A DNA stretch of 62,438 nucleotides from an uncultured Flavobacteriales bacterium. Its GTDB lineage: Bacteria; Bacteroidota; Bacteroidia; Flavobacteriales_D; Parvicellaceae. The number at the start of each line of letters is the position of its first letter. Position 1 is the stretch's first letter. The DNA is taken from NCBI GenBank assembly GCA_913030835.1, contig CAJWDP010000016.1, forward strand, positions 1 to 62,438, written 5' to 3'. Under the pieces are notes generated by a model that made no database searches, was not told the DNA's origin, and saw nothing but the letters and a program-made list of their open reading frames with translations. Below, piece after piece: positions 1 to 11,500 of this stretch. The translations under genes and the position numbers were made by a program.

Positions 1-54
1 TAGAGCGCTTCCTTGGTAAGGAAGAGGTCACGGGTTCAATTCCCGTCATTGGCT
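1..54 (+). tRNA. tRNA-Thr (GGT), 5' end cut by window edge
   Basis: The window opens inside the D-arm of a tRNA. The anticodon stem CTTCC/GGAAG encloses the loop TTGGTAA, giving anticodon GGT (threonine). The T-arm ACGGG-TTCAATT-CCCGT is perfect. The 3' acceptor strand CATTGGC is followed by discriminator T, and CCA is not encoded. In Bacteroidota a tRNA-Thr gene usually lies just before tuf, as here, so the two are probably co-transcribed. Confidence 0.93.
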
Positions 55-211
55 CTGTAAAGGAAATTGCCGGGTATGAAATGTGAAAGTTTTGTTCCGG
101 GTTAAAATGAAATAGAATTGTAACCAATTCGAAAAAGTGTTGAGTCTGAAATGACTCTTTTGAAGTATAAGAAATAAATAATAGTAAGTAATAAATTAAA
201 CATCTAAGGAT

Positions 212-1393
212 ATGGCTAAGGCGAATTTCGAAAGAACAAAACCGCACGTAAATATCGGTACCATTGGTCACGTTGACCACGGTAAAACTACCCTTACGGC
301 GGCAATTTCAAAGGTATTGTCGGATGCGGGACTTGCTGAAAAGCAAGATTTCGATCAAATCGACAATGCTCCTGAGGAAAAAGAAAGAGGTATTACAATT
401 AATACCGCACACATTGAGTATGAAACAGCAGCAAGACACTACGCTCACGTAGATTGTCCTGGTCACGCGGATTACGTTAAAAACATGGTAACAGGTGCTG
501 CTCAGATGGATGGTGCAATATTGGTTTGTGCTGCTACTGACGGACCTATGCCACAAACAAGAGAGCACATTCTTTTGTCAAGACAGGTTAACGTACCTAG
601 AATAGTTGTTTTCATGAACAAGGTAGATATGGTGGATGATCCTGAACTACTTGAGTTGGTTGAAATGGAACTAGCAGAATTGTTAGAATCATATGGATAC
701 AACGATACGCCAATTATTCAAGGTTCTGCTTTGGGTGGTTTGAATGGCGATCAAAAATGGGTTGATTCTGTTATGGAATTGATGAACAATGTGGACAGCT
801 GGATTGAAACTCCTGAAAGAGATACAGATAAGCCTTTCCTAATGTCAGTTGAGGATGTATTCTCTATTACTGGTCGTGGTACGGTAGCAACCGGTGCGAT
901 CGAGACTGGAATTATCAATACGGGTGATGCTGTAGACATCGTTGGTCTTCAGGACGCTAAGATGACCTCTACAGTTACTGGTGTTGAGATGTTTAGAAAA
1001 ATTCTTGATGAAGGAAGAGCCGGTGAAAACGTTGGGCTTCTTTTAAGAGGTATTGAAAAAACTGACATCAAGCGGGGAATGGTAATTGCAGCTCCGGGTT
1101 CAATTACTCCTCACAAAAAATTCAAAGCTGAGGTATATATTTTGAAGAAGGAAGAAGGTGGAAGACACACACCATTCCACAATAAGTATAGACCACAGTT
1201 TTATTTGAGAACGTTGGATGTTACTGGTACTATCGAACTTGAAGATGGTAGAGAAATGGTAATGCCAGGAGACAACGTTACAATTACAGTTGAGTTAATT
1301 ACTCCAGTTGCAATGGATAAAGGACTGCGTTTTGCGATCAGAGAAGGTGGTAGAACAGTTGGTGCCGGTCAGGTGACTGAAATTATTGAGTAA
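212..1393 (+). CDS. tuf: Elongation factor Tu
   Basis: EF-Tu is the GTPase that carries aminoacyl-tRNA to the ribosomal A site. The 393-residue protein has the expected length. The P-loop GHVDHGKT lies at residues 19-26, followed by the effector region (RGITI), DCPGH and NKVD nucleotide-binding motifs, then the two beta-barrel domains ending in [11 protein letters not shown]. The start is the only sensible one because the N-terminus matches the family immediately. It lies between tRNA-Thr and tRNA-Trp, as in other Bacteroidota, ahead of the secE-nusG-ribosomal protein-rpoBC genes. The 157 bases upstream are AT-rich; I found no convincing promoter there. Confidence 0.99.
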   Translation: MAKANFERTKPHVNIGTIGHVDHGKTTLTAAISKVLSDAGLAEKQDFDQIDNAPEEKERGITINTAHIEYETAARHYAHVDCPGHADYVKNMVTGAAQMDGAILVCAATDGPMPQTREHILLSRQVNVPRIVVFMNKVDMVDDPELLELVEMELAELLESYGYNDTPIIQGSALGGLNGDQKWVDSVMELMNNVDSWIETPERDTDKPFLMSVEDVFSITGRGTVATGAIETGIINTGDAVDIVGLQDAKMTSTVTGVEMFRKILDEGRAGENVGLLLRGIEKTDIKRGMVIAAPGSITPHKKFKAEVYILKKEEGGRHTPFHNKYRPQFYLRTLDVTGTIELEDGREMVMPGDNVTITVELITPVAMDKGLRFAIREGGRTVGAGQVTEIIE

Positions 1394-1421
1394 TAACTGT
1401 AGGTTAACACTATTGATGCGA

Positions 1422-1449
1422 AAAGGTGGGGCATTTATGGCTCACCTTT
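1422..1449 (+). promoter_or_regulatory. Stem-loop between tuf and tRNA-Trp
   Basis: AAAGGTG (1422-1428) pairs with CACCTTT (1443-1449) around a 14-base loop, and TGTCGTTTT follows directly before the tRNA. The downstream T-run is short, so this is at best a weak terminator. It could instead be a processing or attenuation signal separating abundant tuf mRNA from the tRNA and secE. Confidence 0.4.
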
Positions 1450-1460
1450 CGTGTCGTTTT

Positions 1461-1533
1461 ACGGGTGTAGCTCAGTTGGTAGAGCAGTGGTCTCCAACAC
1501 CAAAGGTCGAGAGTTCGAATCTTTCCGCCCGTG
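1461..1533 (+). tRNA. tRNA-Trp (CCA)
   Basis: A complete 73-base tRNA without encoded CCA. The acceptor strands ACGGGTG and CGCCCGT pair with one G-U, and the discriminator is G as expected for tRNA-Trp. The D-arm is GCTC...GAGC, and the anticodon loop CTCCAAC gives CCA. The T-arm is GAGAG-TTCGAAT-CTTTC with one G-U. The outermost pair of the anticodon stem is a G-A mismatch, which is unusual but tolerable. Its position between tuf and secE is conserved in Bacteroidota. Confidence 0.95.
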
Positions 1534-1575
1534 CAAAAGAGGTTCTAAAGACGATTGAATATTTAAATAAGTAGA

Positions 1576-1818
1576 GTGGCAAAAATTATTACATACTTGG
1601 AAGAAACGGTTGATGAACTATTAAATAAAGTCTCTTGGCCGACTTGGAAAGAACTGCAAACCAGTGCAATCATAGTGTTGGTGGCCTCTGTAATAATTGC
1701 TTTGCTAGTTTGGATTATGGATTTCACATTTGGAATAAGGGATGGTGAAGGAGTAATTTGGCAAGGAATCTTAGGATTTTATTATGACTTTGTAACACCT
1801 GAATTTCTAAACCCATGA
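1576..1818 (+). CDS. secE: Protein translocase subunit SecE
   Basis: SecE is the small membrane subunit that clamps SecY in the Sec translocon. The 80-residue protein has an amphipathic N-terminal helix, the conserved segment EELLNKVSWPTW-like at about residues 12-24, and one transmembrane helix at about 31-48, which is the minimal SecE form. The start is GTG; no ATG lies near it. It overlaps nusG by four bases (ATGA), so the two are probably translationally coupled. Confidence 0.96.
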   Translation: MAKIITYLEETVDELLNKVSWPTWKELQTSAIIVLVASVIIALLVWIMDFTFGIRDGEGVIWQGILGFYYDFVTPEFLNP

Positions 1819-2375
1819 TGAAAATGGCTGATATTGACTTAAAATGGTATGTGGTCCGAGCCATTAGTGGCAAGGAGAAGAAAGTGAAGGATTACATTGA
1901 ATTGGAGATTGATCGATTGGGTCTTTCCGATTATGTCAAACAAGTCCTGATTCCTACGGAAAAAGTGTACCAGATAAGAAATGGTAAAAAGGTTTCGAAA
2001 GAACGAAACTATTTCCCTGGATATGTTCTGATTGAAGCCAGCTTGGTCGGTGAGATTCCTCATGTGATCAAGGGAGTTACAAATGTAATTGGGTTTTTGG
2101 GCTCCAAGAAAGGTGGAGAGCCGATGCCTTTAAGACAGTCAGAGGTCAATCGAATACTTGGTAAGGTGGATGAATTGGCTGAAAATGATGAGGAACTAAC
2201 CATACCATTTGTAATAGGGGAAACGGTGAAGGTAATAGATGGTCCGTTTAATAATTTCAACGGGATCATTGAAGAGATTAATGAGGAAAAGAAAAAATTA
2301 AAAGTGATGGTGAAGATTTTTGGAAGAAAGACTCCACTTGAGCTTAGCTACATGCAAGTAGAAAAAGAAGGCTAA
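1815..2375 (+). CDS. nusG: Transcription termination/antitermination factor NusG
   Basis: NusG binds RNA polymerase and links it to Rho or the ribosome. The N-terminal NGN domain begins with KWYVVRAISGKEKKV and contains the FPGYVLIE strand. The C-terminal KOW domain contains VKVIDGPFNNFNG. Total length is 186 residues, normal for the family. Three ATGs lie close together (1815, 1818, 1824), so the exact start is uncertain by a few residues. The first forms an ATGA overlap with secE. Confidence 0.98.
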   Translation: MMKMADIDLKWYVVRAISGKEKKVKDYIELEIDRLGLSDYVKQVLIPTEKVYQIRNGKKVSKERNYFPGYVLIEASLVGEIPHVIKGVTNVIGFLGSKKGGEPMPLRQSEVNRILGKVDELAENDEELTIPFVIGETVKVIDGPFNNFNGIIEEINEEKKKLKVMVKIFGRKTPLELSYMQVEKEG

Positions 2376-2441
2376 TAGGTAATTAGGTGGAGATGATTAA
2401 TGCTTCCCGTCGAAACCGAAGTACCACAATTATATATAAAA

Positions 2442-2882
2442 ATGGCAAAAGAAGTAGCTGGATTAATAAAGTTACAGATTAGAGGCGGAGCCGCAAATCC
2501 ATCACCTCCTGTTGGACCTGCATTGGGTGCAAAAGGGGTGAATATTATGGAGTTCTGTAAGCAATTTAATGCTAGAACTCAGGATAAACCCGGTAAAGTG
2601 CTTCCTTGTGTCATTACTGTTTTCGCAGACAAATCTTTCGAGTTTGTAATTAAAACTCCTCCTGCCGCAGTCCAACTTATGGAAGCTGCAAAGGTGAAGA
2701 AAGGTTCGGCTGAATCTAATCGTATCAAAGTTGCTACGGTTAACTGGAATCAAGTAAGGACAATTGCCGAAGACAAAATGCAGGATTTGAACTGTTTTAC
2801 TGTTGAGTCGGCCATGAAAATGGTCGCCGGAACAGCACGTTCAATGGGCATTAATGTTAGAGGAGGGGACGCACCCGCTTAA
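2442..2882 (+). CDS. rplK: 50S ribosomal protein L11
   Basis: L11 binds the GTPase-associated centre of 23S rRNA. The 146-residue protein starts [13 protein letters not shown], continues with the proline-rich [20 protein letters not shown] segment in the N-terminal domain, and ends with the rRNA-binding C-terminal domain (GTARSMGI). An in-frame ATG at 2400 would add 14 non-conserved residues; 2442 fits the family and is chosen. It is followed closely by rplA, forming the L11-L1 pair. Confidence 0.98.
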   Translation: MAKEVAGLIKLQIRGGAANPSPPVGPALGAKGVNIMEFCKQFNARTQDKPGKVLPCVITVFADKSFEFVIKTPPAAVQLMEAAKVKKGSAESNRIKVATVNWNQVRTIAEDKMQDLNCFTVESAMKMVAGTARSMGINVRGGDAPA

Positions 2883-2900
2883 TATTCAAATTGAATAACA

Positions 2901-3593
2901 ATGGCACTGAGTAAGAAAAGAAAAGAAGTATTGTCCAAATTTGACCAAGATAAAGCGTATAGCTTGGATGAAGCTTCTTCCATTTTAAAGGAAGTATCGA
3001 ATACCAATTTTGACGCAACTGTTGATGTTGCCGTAAGATTAGGAGTAGATCCCAGAAAAGCTAATCAAATGGTTAGGGGAACTGTTTCTCTTCCTCACGG
3101 AACAGGAAAAGACGTTAAGGTGTTGGTTCTTTGTACATCTGATAAAGAAGAAGAAGCCAAAAATGCTGGAGCGGATTATGTTGGTTTGGATGAGTACATC
3201 AATAAGATCAAACAAGGCTGGACGGATGTCGATGTGATAATCACAATGCCTTCAGTGATGGGTAAAGTTGGTGCATTAGGTAGAATTTTAGGGCCTAGAG
3301 GTTTAATGCCTAACCCTAAAACTGGCACGGTAACGATGGATGTTGCTAAAGCTGTTAATGACGTCAAAGCGGGAAAGATCGATTTCAAAGTTGACAAATA
3401 TGGAATCGTACACGCAGCGGTTGGAAAGGCGTCTTTTGAAGCTAGCAAGATCAAGGATAATGCGGATGAGCTGATCAAAACATTGATCAAACTCAAACCA
3501 TCATCGTCAAAAGGTACCTATGTGAAAAGTATCTATCTATCATCAACTATGAGTCCAAGTATTCAAGTGGATACTAAATCTGTAACTGTATAA
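2901..3593 (+). CDS. rplA: 50S ribosomal protein L1
   Basis: L1 forms the mobile stalk near the E site and in many bacteria represses its own operon. The 230-residue protein has the expected length and carries the family signature [15 protein letters not shown] in the central domain. It follows rplK after 18 bases and precedes rplJ after 10. No obvious L1-mimic leader was identified upstream by eye. Confidence 0.98.
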   Translation: MALSKKRKEVLSKFDQDKAYSLDEASSILKEVSNTNFDATVDVAVRLGVDPRKANQMVRGTVSLPHGTGKDVKVLVLCTSDKEEEAKNAGADYVGLDEYINKIKQGWTDVDVIITMPSVMGKVGALGRILGPRGLMPNPKTGTVTMDVAKAVNDVKAGKIDFKVDKYGIVHAAVGKASFEASKIKDNADELIKTLIKLKPSSSKGTYVKSIYLSSTMSPSIQVDTKSVTV

Positions 3594-3603
3594 ATAGCTT
3601 GGT

Positions 3604-4125
3604 ATGACTAAAGAACAAAAAAACGAAGCGATAAATCAGTTGTCAGAAGAATTGGCTGGAGCCAACATTTTCTACTTGGCTGATACGTCTGAGTTGGATG
3701 CAGATTCAACCTCCAAGTTGAGGAGAAACTGTTTCAAACAGGATATATCGCTGAAAATCGTGAAAAACACATTGCTTCAAAAAGCAATGGAAAAGGTTGA
3801 AGAGAGAGACTTTAGTGAGCTTTACAGTGTTTTATCAGGACCAACGTCTATCATGTACTCTGAGGTGGGAAATGCACCCGCAAAGATCATCAAGGAGTTT
3901 AGAAAAAAGCATGATAAACCAGTTCTTAAAGCTGCATACATTGAAGAATCAATTTATATCGGAGACGACAAATTAGGTTCGCTTTGCGACATCAAGTCCA
4001 AGGAAGAATTGTTAGGAGAAGTAATTACACTTCTTCAGTCGCCTGCGAAGAACGTTGTTTCTGCATTGCAGTCCGGAAAACATACTATTGCTGGCTTGGT
4101 TAAAACTTTAGCCGAAAGAGAATAA
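3604..4125 (+). CDS. rplJ: 50S ribosomal protein L10
   Basis: L10 anchors the L7/L12 dimers to the ribosome. The 173-residue protein has the N-terminal rRNA-binding part with KIVKNTLLQKA and the GPTSIMYS strand, then a C-terminal helix that would bind L7/L12. Order and spacing (rplA before, rplL after) match the universal rplJL arrangement. Confidence 0.97.
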   Translation: MTKEQKNEAINQLSEELAGANIFYLADTSELDADSTSKLRRNCFKQDISLKIVKNTLLQKAMEKVEERDFSELYSVLSGPTSIMYSEVGNAPAKIIKEFRKKHDKPVLKAAYIEESIYIGDDKLGSLCDIKSKEELLGEVITLLQSPAKNVVSALQSGKHTIAGLVKTLAERE

Positions 4126-4163
4126 TTAACAATTAAGTAAAACAATACACAAAATCAAATAAA

Positions 4164-4544
4164 ATGGCAGACGTAAAAAACTTAGCAGAAGAGTTGGTAA
4201 ACCTTACTGTTAAAGAAGTTAATGAGCTTGCTGAAATCCTTAAGGAAGAATACGGTATCGAACCTGCAGCTGCAGCTGCAGTAGCTGTTGCTGCACCTGG
4301 TGCTGGTGGCGGAGATGCTGGTGGAGAAGAAAAGTCAGAATTCGACGTAGTACTTACTGCTGCTGGAGGTGCAAAACTTCAGGTAGTAAAGGCGGTTAAA
4401 GAATTGACTGGTCTTGGTCTTAAGGAAGCAAAGGAGATGGTTGACAACGCTCCTAGCACACTGAAAGAAGGTGTGTCTAAAGACGAAGCTGAAGGCATCA
4501 AGAAGGCTCTTGAAGAAGCCGGTGCTGAGGTAGAGTTGAAGTAA
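4164..4544 (+). CDS. rplL: 50S ribosomal protein L7/L12
   Basis: This is the stalk protein that recruits translational GTPases. The N-terminal dimerisation helices (residues 1-32) are followed by an Ala/Gly-rich flexible hinge at about 35-55, then the compact C-terminal domain with [15 protein letters not shown]. At 126 residues it has the typical length. The hinge is encoded by a GCAGCTGCA-type repeat that is part of the gene, not a separate element. It is the last ribosomal gene before rpoB. Confidence 0.98.
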   Translation: MADVKNLAEELVNLTVKEVNELAEILKEEYGIEPAAAAAVAVAAPGAGGGDAGGEEKSEFDVVLTAAGGAKLQVVKAVKELTGLGLKEAKEMVDNAPSTLKEGVSKDEAEGIKKALEEAGAEVELK

Positions 4545-4563
4545 TATACCTTCACTATCATTC

Positions 4564-4612
4564 GGTATGGACATCCATGCTGGTCTTTTTTGATCGGTTG
4601 GAAGTCCATACC
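4564..4612 (+). promoter_or_regulatory. Hairpin in the rplL-rpoB spacer (possible attenuator)
   Basis: GGTATGGAC (4564-4572) is the exact inverted complement of GTCCATACC (4604-4612). After one A-A mismatch the pairing continues with TCCA/TGGA inside. The region after it, TTTGTCGTTTTT, is only partly T-rich. In other bacteria this spacer holds an attenuator or RNase site that lowers rpoBC expression relative to the ribosomal proteins; the same role is inferred here. Confidence 0.5.
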
Positions 4613-4671
4613 CTTTGTCGTTTTTAGACAATTCATTTTTTATCGAACTTCTTAACTAAACATATTTACAA

Positions 4672-7600
4672 TTGGCAACTACAAATAGTACAACAGGAAG
4701 AATCAATTTCGCATCAAGTAAACATCGATTTCCGTATCCAGATTTTCTCGAAGTTCAATTAAAGTCGTTCCAGGAATTTTTCCAATTGGAAACAACGCCT
4801 GAGAACAGAGAAAAAGAAGGATTGTATAAAGTTTTCAATGAGAACTTTCCAATTACAGACACGAGAAATCAATTCGTTCTTGAATTTTTAGATTATTTCG
4901 TTGATCCACCAAGGTATACCATCGAAGAGTGTATCGAAAGGGGCTTGACATATTCTGTACCGCTTAAGGCAAAATTAAAGCTGTATTGCACCGATCCTGA
5001 GCACGAGGATTTTGAAACCATCGTACAGGATGTTTATCTGGGAACAATTCCGTATCTCACACCAAAAGGATCTTTCGTTGTAAATGGTGCGGAAAGAGTC
5101 ATTGTTTCTCAGCTGCATAGATCTCCAGGGGTTTTCTTTGGTCAAAGCAGACACGCGAACGGTACCAAACTGTATTCGGCTCGGGTCATTCCTTTTAAGG
5201 GTTCTTGGATCGAATTTGCTACTGACATCAACAGTGTAATGTATGCCTATATCGACAGGAAGAAAAAACTTCCGGTGACTACGTTATTTAGGGCAATTGG
5301 ATTTGAAAGCGATAAAGACATTCTTGAAATTTTCGATTTAGCCGATGAGGTTAAAGTTACCAAGGCAGGTCTGAAGAAGGCGTTGGGTAGAAAACTAGCG
5401 GCAAGAGTGCTTAAATCATGGGTTGAGGATTTTGTAGATGAAGACACAGGAGAAGTTGTATCTATTGAGAGAAATGAAGTAATCATTGATAGGGAGACCA
5501 TCTTAGAGGAAGCCCACATTGAAGAGATCATTGACGCAGGTGTTAAAACGATAATTCTACACAAAGTAGATGTGAATTCTGCCGATTTTGCGATCATTTA
5601 CAATACGCTTCAAAAAGATACCTCAAACTCTGAGAAAGAAGCTGTAGAGCACATCTATCGTCAATTGAGAAATGCGGAACCGCCAGATTTGGAAACCGCT
5701 AGAGGGGTGATTGACAAACTTTTCTTTTCTGAGCAGAGATATGATTTAGGTGAGGTTGGAAGATACCGATTAAGTAGAAAGTTAGGCCTTGATGAAAACG
5801 AAGACTCAAGAGTACTAACTAGAGAAGACATTATCTCGATCATCAAATATTTAATTGAATTGGTCAATTCAAAAGCGGATATTGATGATATTGATCACCT
5901 TTCAAATAGAAGGGTAAGAACGGTTGGAGAACAGCTTCATAGCCAGTTTTCTGTGGGATTAGCCAGAATGGCAAGAACCATTAGAGAGCGAATGAATGTA
6001 AGAGACAATGAGGTATTTACACCCATTGATCTGATCAATGCAAAGACATTGTCCTCGGTCATTAACTCATTCTTTGGGACGAATCAGCTGTCTCAGTTTA
6101 TGGATCAAACCAATCCACTAGCTGAGGTTACGCACAAAAGAAGACTTTCAGCATTAGGGCCCGGAGGTTTATCAAGAGAACGAGCAGGATTCGAAGTGCG
6201 GGACGTTCACTATACACACTATGGAAGATTGTGTACGATTGAGACTCCTGAAGGACCAAATATTGGTCTGATTTCATCTTTGTGTGTTTTCGCAAAAATC
6301 AACAGACTTGGTTTCATTGAAACGCCTTATAGAGAGGTGAAGAATGGAAAGGTAAATGTTAAAGATGATCCAATTTACCTTAGCGCGGAAGAAGAAGATG
6401 AAAGAACGATTGCTCAGGCAAATGCACAGGTAGATGAAAATGGTAAATTCTTGACAGACAGGGTTAAGGCGCGTCTTGAAGGTGATTTCCCGGTTGTAGA
6501 ACCAAAAGACATCAATTTGATGGACGTTGGTACCAACCAGATTGCATCTATTGCTGCATCCTGTATACCATTCCTTGAACATGATGATGCGAACAGAGCA
6601 TTGATGGGATCAAACATGCAGAGACAGGCTGTACCATTACTAAGGCCATCTGCTCCTATTGTAGGTACAGGTATCGAAGAGTTGATCGCAAGAGATTCAA
6701 GAGTTCTTATCAACGCTGAAGGAAAAGGGGTTGTCGAGTATGTAGATTCTGAAGAAATTATAATTAAGTACAGTAGGTCCAAAGAGGATCAGCTGGTTTC
6801 TTTTACCGGTGATTCGAAGTCGTACAAGCTAACGAAGTTTCAGAAAACGAATCAAGGTACTTGTATCAACCTCAAGCCTATTGTGAAATTAGGAGAGAAG
6901 GTTGTTGCAGGCCAGGTGCTTTGCGAAGGTTATGCAACAGACCGAGGAGAATTGGCGTTGGGTCAGAACCTTAAAGTGGCATTTATGCCTTGGAAAGGTT
7001 ACAATTTTGAGGATGCTATCGTAATCTCTGAAAAAGTGGTTAAAGACGATATTTTCACGTCCATTCACATTGATGAATATACACTGGAAGTTAGAGATAC
7101 GAAAAGAGGTTTGGAAGAGCTGACTGCGGATATTCCAAACGTTTCTGAAGAGGCGACTAAAGATTTGGATGAAAATGGAATTATTCGAATTGGTGCTGAA
7201 ATTGAGGAAGGAGATATTCTAATCGGAAAGATTACTCCGAAAGGAGAAACTGATCCATCACCGGAAGAAAAACTGTTGAGGGCAATTTTTGGTGATAAAG
7301 CAGGAGATGTAAAGGATGCGTCGTTAAAGGCTTCTCCATCACTTCGAGGAGTTGTTATTGACAAGAAACTCTTCTCAAGAGCAATTAAGGATAGAAAAGC
7401 CAAAGCACAGGATAAACCTGCTTTGGAACAGCTTGATAAGGAGTTCGAAAAAGAATCCTTGGAACTTAAAGGAGTACTTGTTGGTAAATTGTTGGAAGTC
7501 ATTGGCGCAGAAAAGTCCACTGGAGTAAACAACAATTTTAAGGAAGAGATCATTAAGAAAGGCATCAAGTTTACCACGAAAAACCTGATGGCTTTGGATT

Positions 7601-8484
7601 ATACTGTAGTTTCTCCGAATAACTGGACGAAAAGTCAGGCGACCAATAAGCTGATTAGTCGATTGTTACACAATTACAACATCAAATACGGTGATGTTCT
7701 TGGTGTTTACAAAAGGAAGAAGTTCCACATTACGGTTGGAGATGAACTTCCAAACGGAATCGTGAAATTGGCGAAAGTTTACATCGCAAAGAAGAGAAAG
7801 CTGAAAGTTGGTGATAAGATGGCGGGTCGTCATGGAAATAAAGGTATTGTAGCGAAGATCGTTAGAGCTGAAGATATGCCTTTCCTTGAAGACGGAACGC
7901 CGGTTGATATCGTTCTTAACCCATTAGGGGTACCTTCTCGAATGAATCTCGGGCAGATTTATGAAACTGTTCTAGGTTGGGCAGGGCTGAATTTGGGTAA
8001 AACCTATGCTACACCAATTTTCGATGGAGCTTCGATTGATAGTATCAACGCTGAAACCGATGAGGCTGGTGTGCCTAGATACGGTAAAACTTATCTCTAT
8101 GATGGTGGTACGGGTCAGAAATTTGATCAGCCCGCTACCGTCGGTGTCATTTATATGATCAAGTTGAGTCACATGGTGGATGATAAAATGCACGCAAGGT
8201 CGATTGGTCCATATTCATTGATTACGCAGCAACCATTGGGTGGTAAAGCCCAGTTTGGTGGTCAGCGATTTGGTGAAATGGAAGTTTGGGCGCTTGAAGC
8301 ATTTGGAGCTGCAAATATTTTGCAGGAGATCCTCACAGTGAAATCCGATGATGTAATGGGAAGAGCGAAAGCGTATGAATCGATCGTAAAAGGCGATAAC
8401 ATACCCACTCCGGGAATTCCGGAATCGTTCAACGTATTGCTTCATGAATTGAACGGATTAGGACTGAACGTAACATTAGAATAA
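4672..8484 (+). CDS. rpoB: DNA-directed RNA polymerase subunit beta
   Basis: The beta subunit forms half of the RNA polymerase active-site cleft and contains the rifampicin pocket. The 1270-residue protein runs from the N-terminal [16 protein letters not shown] to the C-terminal [11 protein letters not shown]. It includes the [18 protein letters not shown] rifampicin region and [12 protein letters not shown] near the active centre. The start is TTG: the product from this codon matches the family N-terminus and no upstream ATG fits. Residue 522 is Thr within [12 protein letters not shown], where most bacteria have Pro. It is followed by rpoC after 69 bases. Confidence 0.98.
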   Translation: MATTNSTTGRINFASSKHRFPYPDFLEVQLKSFQEFFQLETTPENREKEGLYKVFNENFPITDTRNQFVLEFLDYFVDPPRYTIEECIERGLTYSVPLKAKLKLYCTDPEHEDFETIVQDVYLGTIPYLTPKGSFVVNGAERVIVSQLHRSPGVFFGQSRHANGTKLYSARVIPFKGSWIEFATDINSVMYAYIDRKKKLPVTTLFRAIGFESDKDILEIFDLADEVKVTKAGLKKALGRKLAARVLKSWVEDFVDEDTGEVVSIERNEVIIDRETILEEAHIEEIIDAGVKTIILHKVDVNSADFAIIYNTLQKDTSNSEKEAVEHIYRQLRNAEPPDLETARGVIDKLFFSEQRYDLGEVGRYRLSRKLGLDENEDSRVLTREDIISIIKYLIELVNSKADIDDIDHLSNRRVRTVGEQLHSQFSVGLARMARTIRERMNVRDNEVFTPIDLINAKTLSSVINSFFGTNQLSQFMDQTNPLAEVTHKRRLSALGPGGLSRERAGFEVRDVHYTHYGRLCTIETPEGPNIGLISSLCVFAKINRLGFIETPYREVKNGKVNVKDDPIYLSAEEEDERTIAQANAQVDENGKFLTDRVKARLEGDFPVVEPKDINLMDVGTNQIASIAASCIPFLEHDDANRALMGSNMQRQAVPLLRPSAPIVGTGIEELIARDSRVLINAEGKGVVEYVDSEEIIIKYSRSKEDQLVSFTGDSKSYKLTKFQKTNQGTCINLKPIVKLGEKVVAGQVLCEGYATDRGELALGQNLKVAFMPWKGYNFEDAIVISEKVVKDDIFTSIHIDEYTLEVRDTKRGLEELTADIPNVSEEATKDLDENGIIRIGAEIEEGDILIGKITPKGETDPSPEEKLLRAIFGDKAGDVKDASLKASPSLRGVVIDKKLFSRAIKDRKAKAQDKPALEQLDKEFEKESLELKGVLVGKLLEVIGAEKSTGVNNNFKEEIIKKGIKFTTKNLMALDYTVVSPNNWTKSQATNKLISRLLHNYNIKYGDVLGVYKRKKFHITVGDELPNGIVKLAKVYIAKKRKLKVGDKMAGRHGNKGIVAKIVRAEDMPFLEDGTPVDIVLNPLGVPSRMNLGQIYETVLGWAGLNLGKTYATPIFDGASIDSINAETDEAGVPRYGKTYLYDGGTGQKFDQPATVGVIYMIKLSHMVDDKMHARSIGPYSLITQQPLGGKAQFGGQRFGEMEVWALEAFGAANILQEILTVKSDDVMGRAKAYESIVKGDNIPTPGIPESFNVLLHELNGLGLNVTLE

Positions 8485-8553
8485 TAGATCATTTTAGGCG
8501 GAAAAGGCGGTGCTGCCCGATCCGGTTTTTATAATACTTGCAATAGTTAAAAT

Positions 8554-11500
8554 ATGGCTTACTTAAAAGATAAAAAGCAGAACAGTAACTTCAAAACGAT
8601 AACAATTTCATTGGCTTCTCCCGAGATGATTTTGGAAAAATCGCATGGTGAAGTGCTGAAACCGGAAACAATCAACTACAGAACCTACAAGCCGGAAAGG
8701 GATGGTTTGTTTTGTGAGCGGATTTTTGGACCGGTGAAAGACTATGAATGCCATTGCGGGAAATACAAGAGAATTCGATACAAAGGAATTGTTTGTGACC
8801 GTTGTGGGGTGGAAGTAACTGAGAAAAAAGTAAGAAGAGAGCGAATTGGTCACATTTCTCTTGTGGTGCCGGTAGCACATATTTGGTACTTCAGATCATT
8901 ACCAAATAAGATTGGATACTTGCTGGGTCTACCAACAAAAAAGTTGGATCAGATCATATATTACGAAAGATATGTGGTTATCCAACCTGGCTCTGCTATG
9001 AATGCGGAAGGTGAGCCTGTGCAGAAAATGGACTATCTAACGGAAGACGAATACCTGGACATTCTGGAAACGCTTCCAAAAGAAAACCAATACTTAGACG
9101 ATACAGATCCTGAAAAGTTCTTAGCTAAAATGGGCGCAGAGGCGTTGTATGAGCTGCTTAAAAGGCTGGATCTAGATGGTTTATCTTACGAACTCAGACA
9201 TAAAGCAAGTACAGAAACTTCGCAACAGAGGAAGAATGAAGCACTTAAGAGGTTGCAGGTTGTTGAAGCAATGAGGGATTCTCAAAAGAGAATTCAGAAC
9301 AATCCGGAATGGATGATCATCAAAGTTGTACCGGTAATTCCGCCGGAATTGAGACCGTTAGTACCACTCGATGGAGGTAGGTTTGCTACATCTGACCTCA
9401 ATGACTTGTACAGAAGAGTCATCATTAGGAACAACCGTCTTAAGAGATTGATTGAAATCAAAGCGCCTGAGGTAATACTTAGAAATGAGAAACGAATGTT
9501 GCAGGAGGCAGTTGATTCATTGTTCGACAACTCAAGAAAATCTTCTGCAGTTAAGACAGAAGCGAATAGACCGTTGAAGTCACTTTCCGATTCCTTAAAA
9601 GGGAAACAAGGACGATTCAGACAGAATCTTTTGGGTAAGAGGGTAGATTACTCTGCACGTTCTGTAATTGTTGTAGGGCCTACGTTGAAATTGCATGAAT
9701 GTGGTCTTCCTAAAGGAATGGCAGCCGAGCTTTATAAGCCGTTTATCATTCGTAAAATGATCGAACGAGGTATTGTGAAAACGGTAAAGTCTGCAAAGAA
9801 AATTGTTGACCGTAAAGAGCCGGTGGTATGGGATATTCTTGAAAATGTACTGAAAGGACATCCTGTATTACTAAACAGGGCACCAACACTCCATAGAATG
9901 GGTATCCAGGCTTTCCAGCCGAAACTCATTGAGGGTAAGGCGATACAGCTTCATCCACTGGTGTGTACTGCATTCAACGCGGATTTTGATGGTGACCAGA
10001 TGGCCGTGCACTTACCGCTTGGACACGCTGCGGTACTTGAGGCGCAAATTTTAATGTTGGCTTCTCATAACATTTTGAATCCTGCTAATGGAGCGCCGAT
10101 TGCGGTTCCTTCTCAGGATATGGTACTTGGTTTATACTACATTACCAAGCACAGAACATCAACCAAAGAACATCCGGTTGCAGGAGAAGGGATGACTTTT
10201 TACTCTTCAGAGGAAGTGAATATTGCTTACAATGAAGGGAAACTAGACCTTCACGCAGGTATAAAAGTAAAAGCACAAGACCTGAATGAAGATGGTGAAT
10301 TGGTCGATCAATTCATTGAAACAACTTGTGGTAGAGTTCTTTTCAATGAAGTGGTTCCTCAGGAAGCCGGATTTATTAATGAGGTACTTACTAAAAAAGC
10401 CTTGAGGGATATCATTGGTCACATTTTAAAAGTAGCGGGTGTGGCAAGAACGGCGGCGTTCTTGGATGATATCAAGGAGATGGGATATTACAATGCATTC
10501 AAGGGAGGTCTTTCATTTAATTTGGATGACATTATCATTCCGGAGCACAAGGAAACCATGGTATCCAAGGCAACGAATGAAGTGGATGAAGTGATGATGA
10601 ACTACAATATGGGACTCATCACCAACAATGAGAGATACAATCAGATCATTGACATTTGGACGCATACAAACTCCAGACTAACCCACGATCTAATGAGTCA
10701 GCTCAAAAATGATCAGCAAGGATTCAATTCTATCTACATGATGTTTGATTCCGGTGCGAGAGGTTCTAAGGAGCAGATTCGTCAGCTTTCCGGAATGAGG
10801 GGATTGATGGCGAAACCAAGAAAGTCTGGATCTTCTGGTGGTCAGGAGATTATTGAAAACCCAATTTTAGCAAACTTTAAAGAGGGTCTTTCGATTTTGG
10901 AGTACTTTATATCAACTCACGGTGCAAGAAAAGGTCTGGCAGATACCGCCCTTAAAACTGCAGATGCGGGTTACTTGACCAGGAGATTGGTTGACGTATC
11001 TCAAGATGTTATTATTACCGGAGAAGATTGTTCTACACTCAGAGGATTGGTAGCGGTTCCATTGAAGAAAAATGAGGAAATCGTTGAACCTCTCTTTGAT
11101 AGAATTTTGGGTCGTACTTCCGTGAATGATATTTATCACCCGGAAACGGAAGAATTGATCATAGCTGCGGGTGACGAATTCAGAGAAACTCAGGCTCGTG
11201 CAATCGAGAATGCTGGAATTGAAGAAGTGGAGATCCGTTCTGTATTAACTTGTGAACAGAGAAGAGGTGTCTGTGCAAAATGCTACGGCCGAAATCTGGC
11301 AACAGGAAGAATGGTCAACATAGGGGAGACTGTTGGTGTTATAGCAGCTCAGTCAATCGGTGAGCCAGGTACACAGCTTACTTTGAGAACGTTCCATGTC
11401 GGTGGTACAGCATCGAATATTGCTGATGAAAATAGCATTATTGCGAAATACGATGGTAAAATCGAGATAGAAGGCTTGAGAACCGTTAGCAAGAAAGATG

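Noticed and set aside
142-157. GAGTC/GACTC inverted repeat before tuf
   Set aside because: Only five base pairs and no clear T-run; not strong enough to call.
1386-1574. Open frame overlapping tuf end and tRNA-Trp
   Set aside because: It runs through the structured tRNA and a hairpin, has no family resemblance, and is better explained by the RNA features.
4260-4330. GCAGCTGCA-type repeat
   Set aside because: It encodes the normal Ala/Gly-rich hinge of L7/L12.
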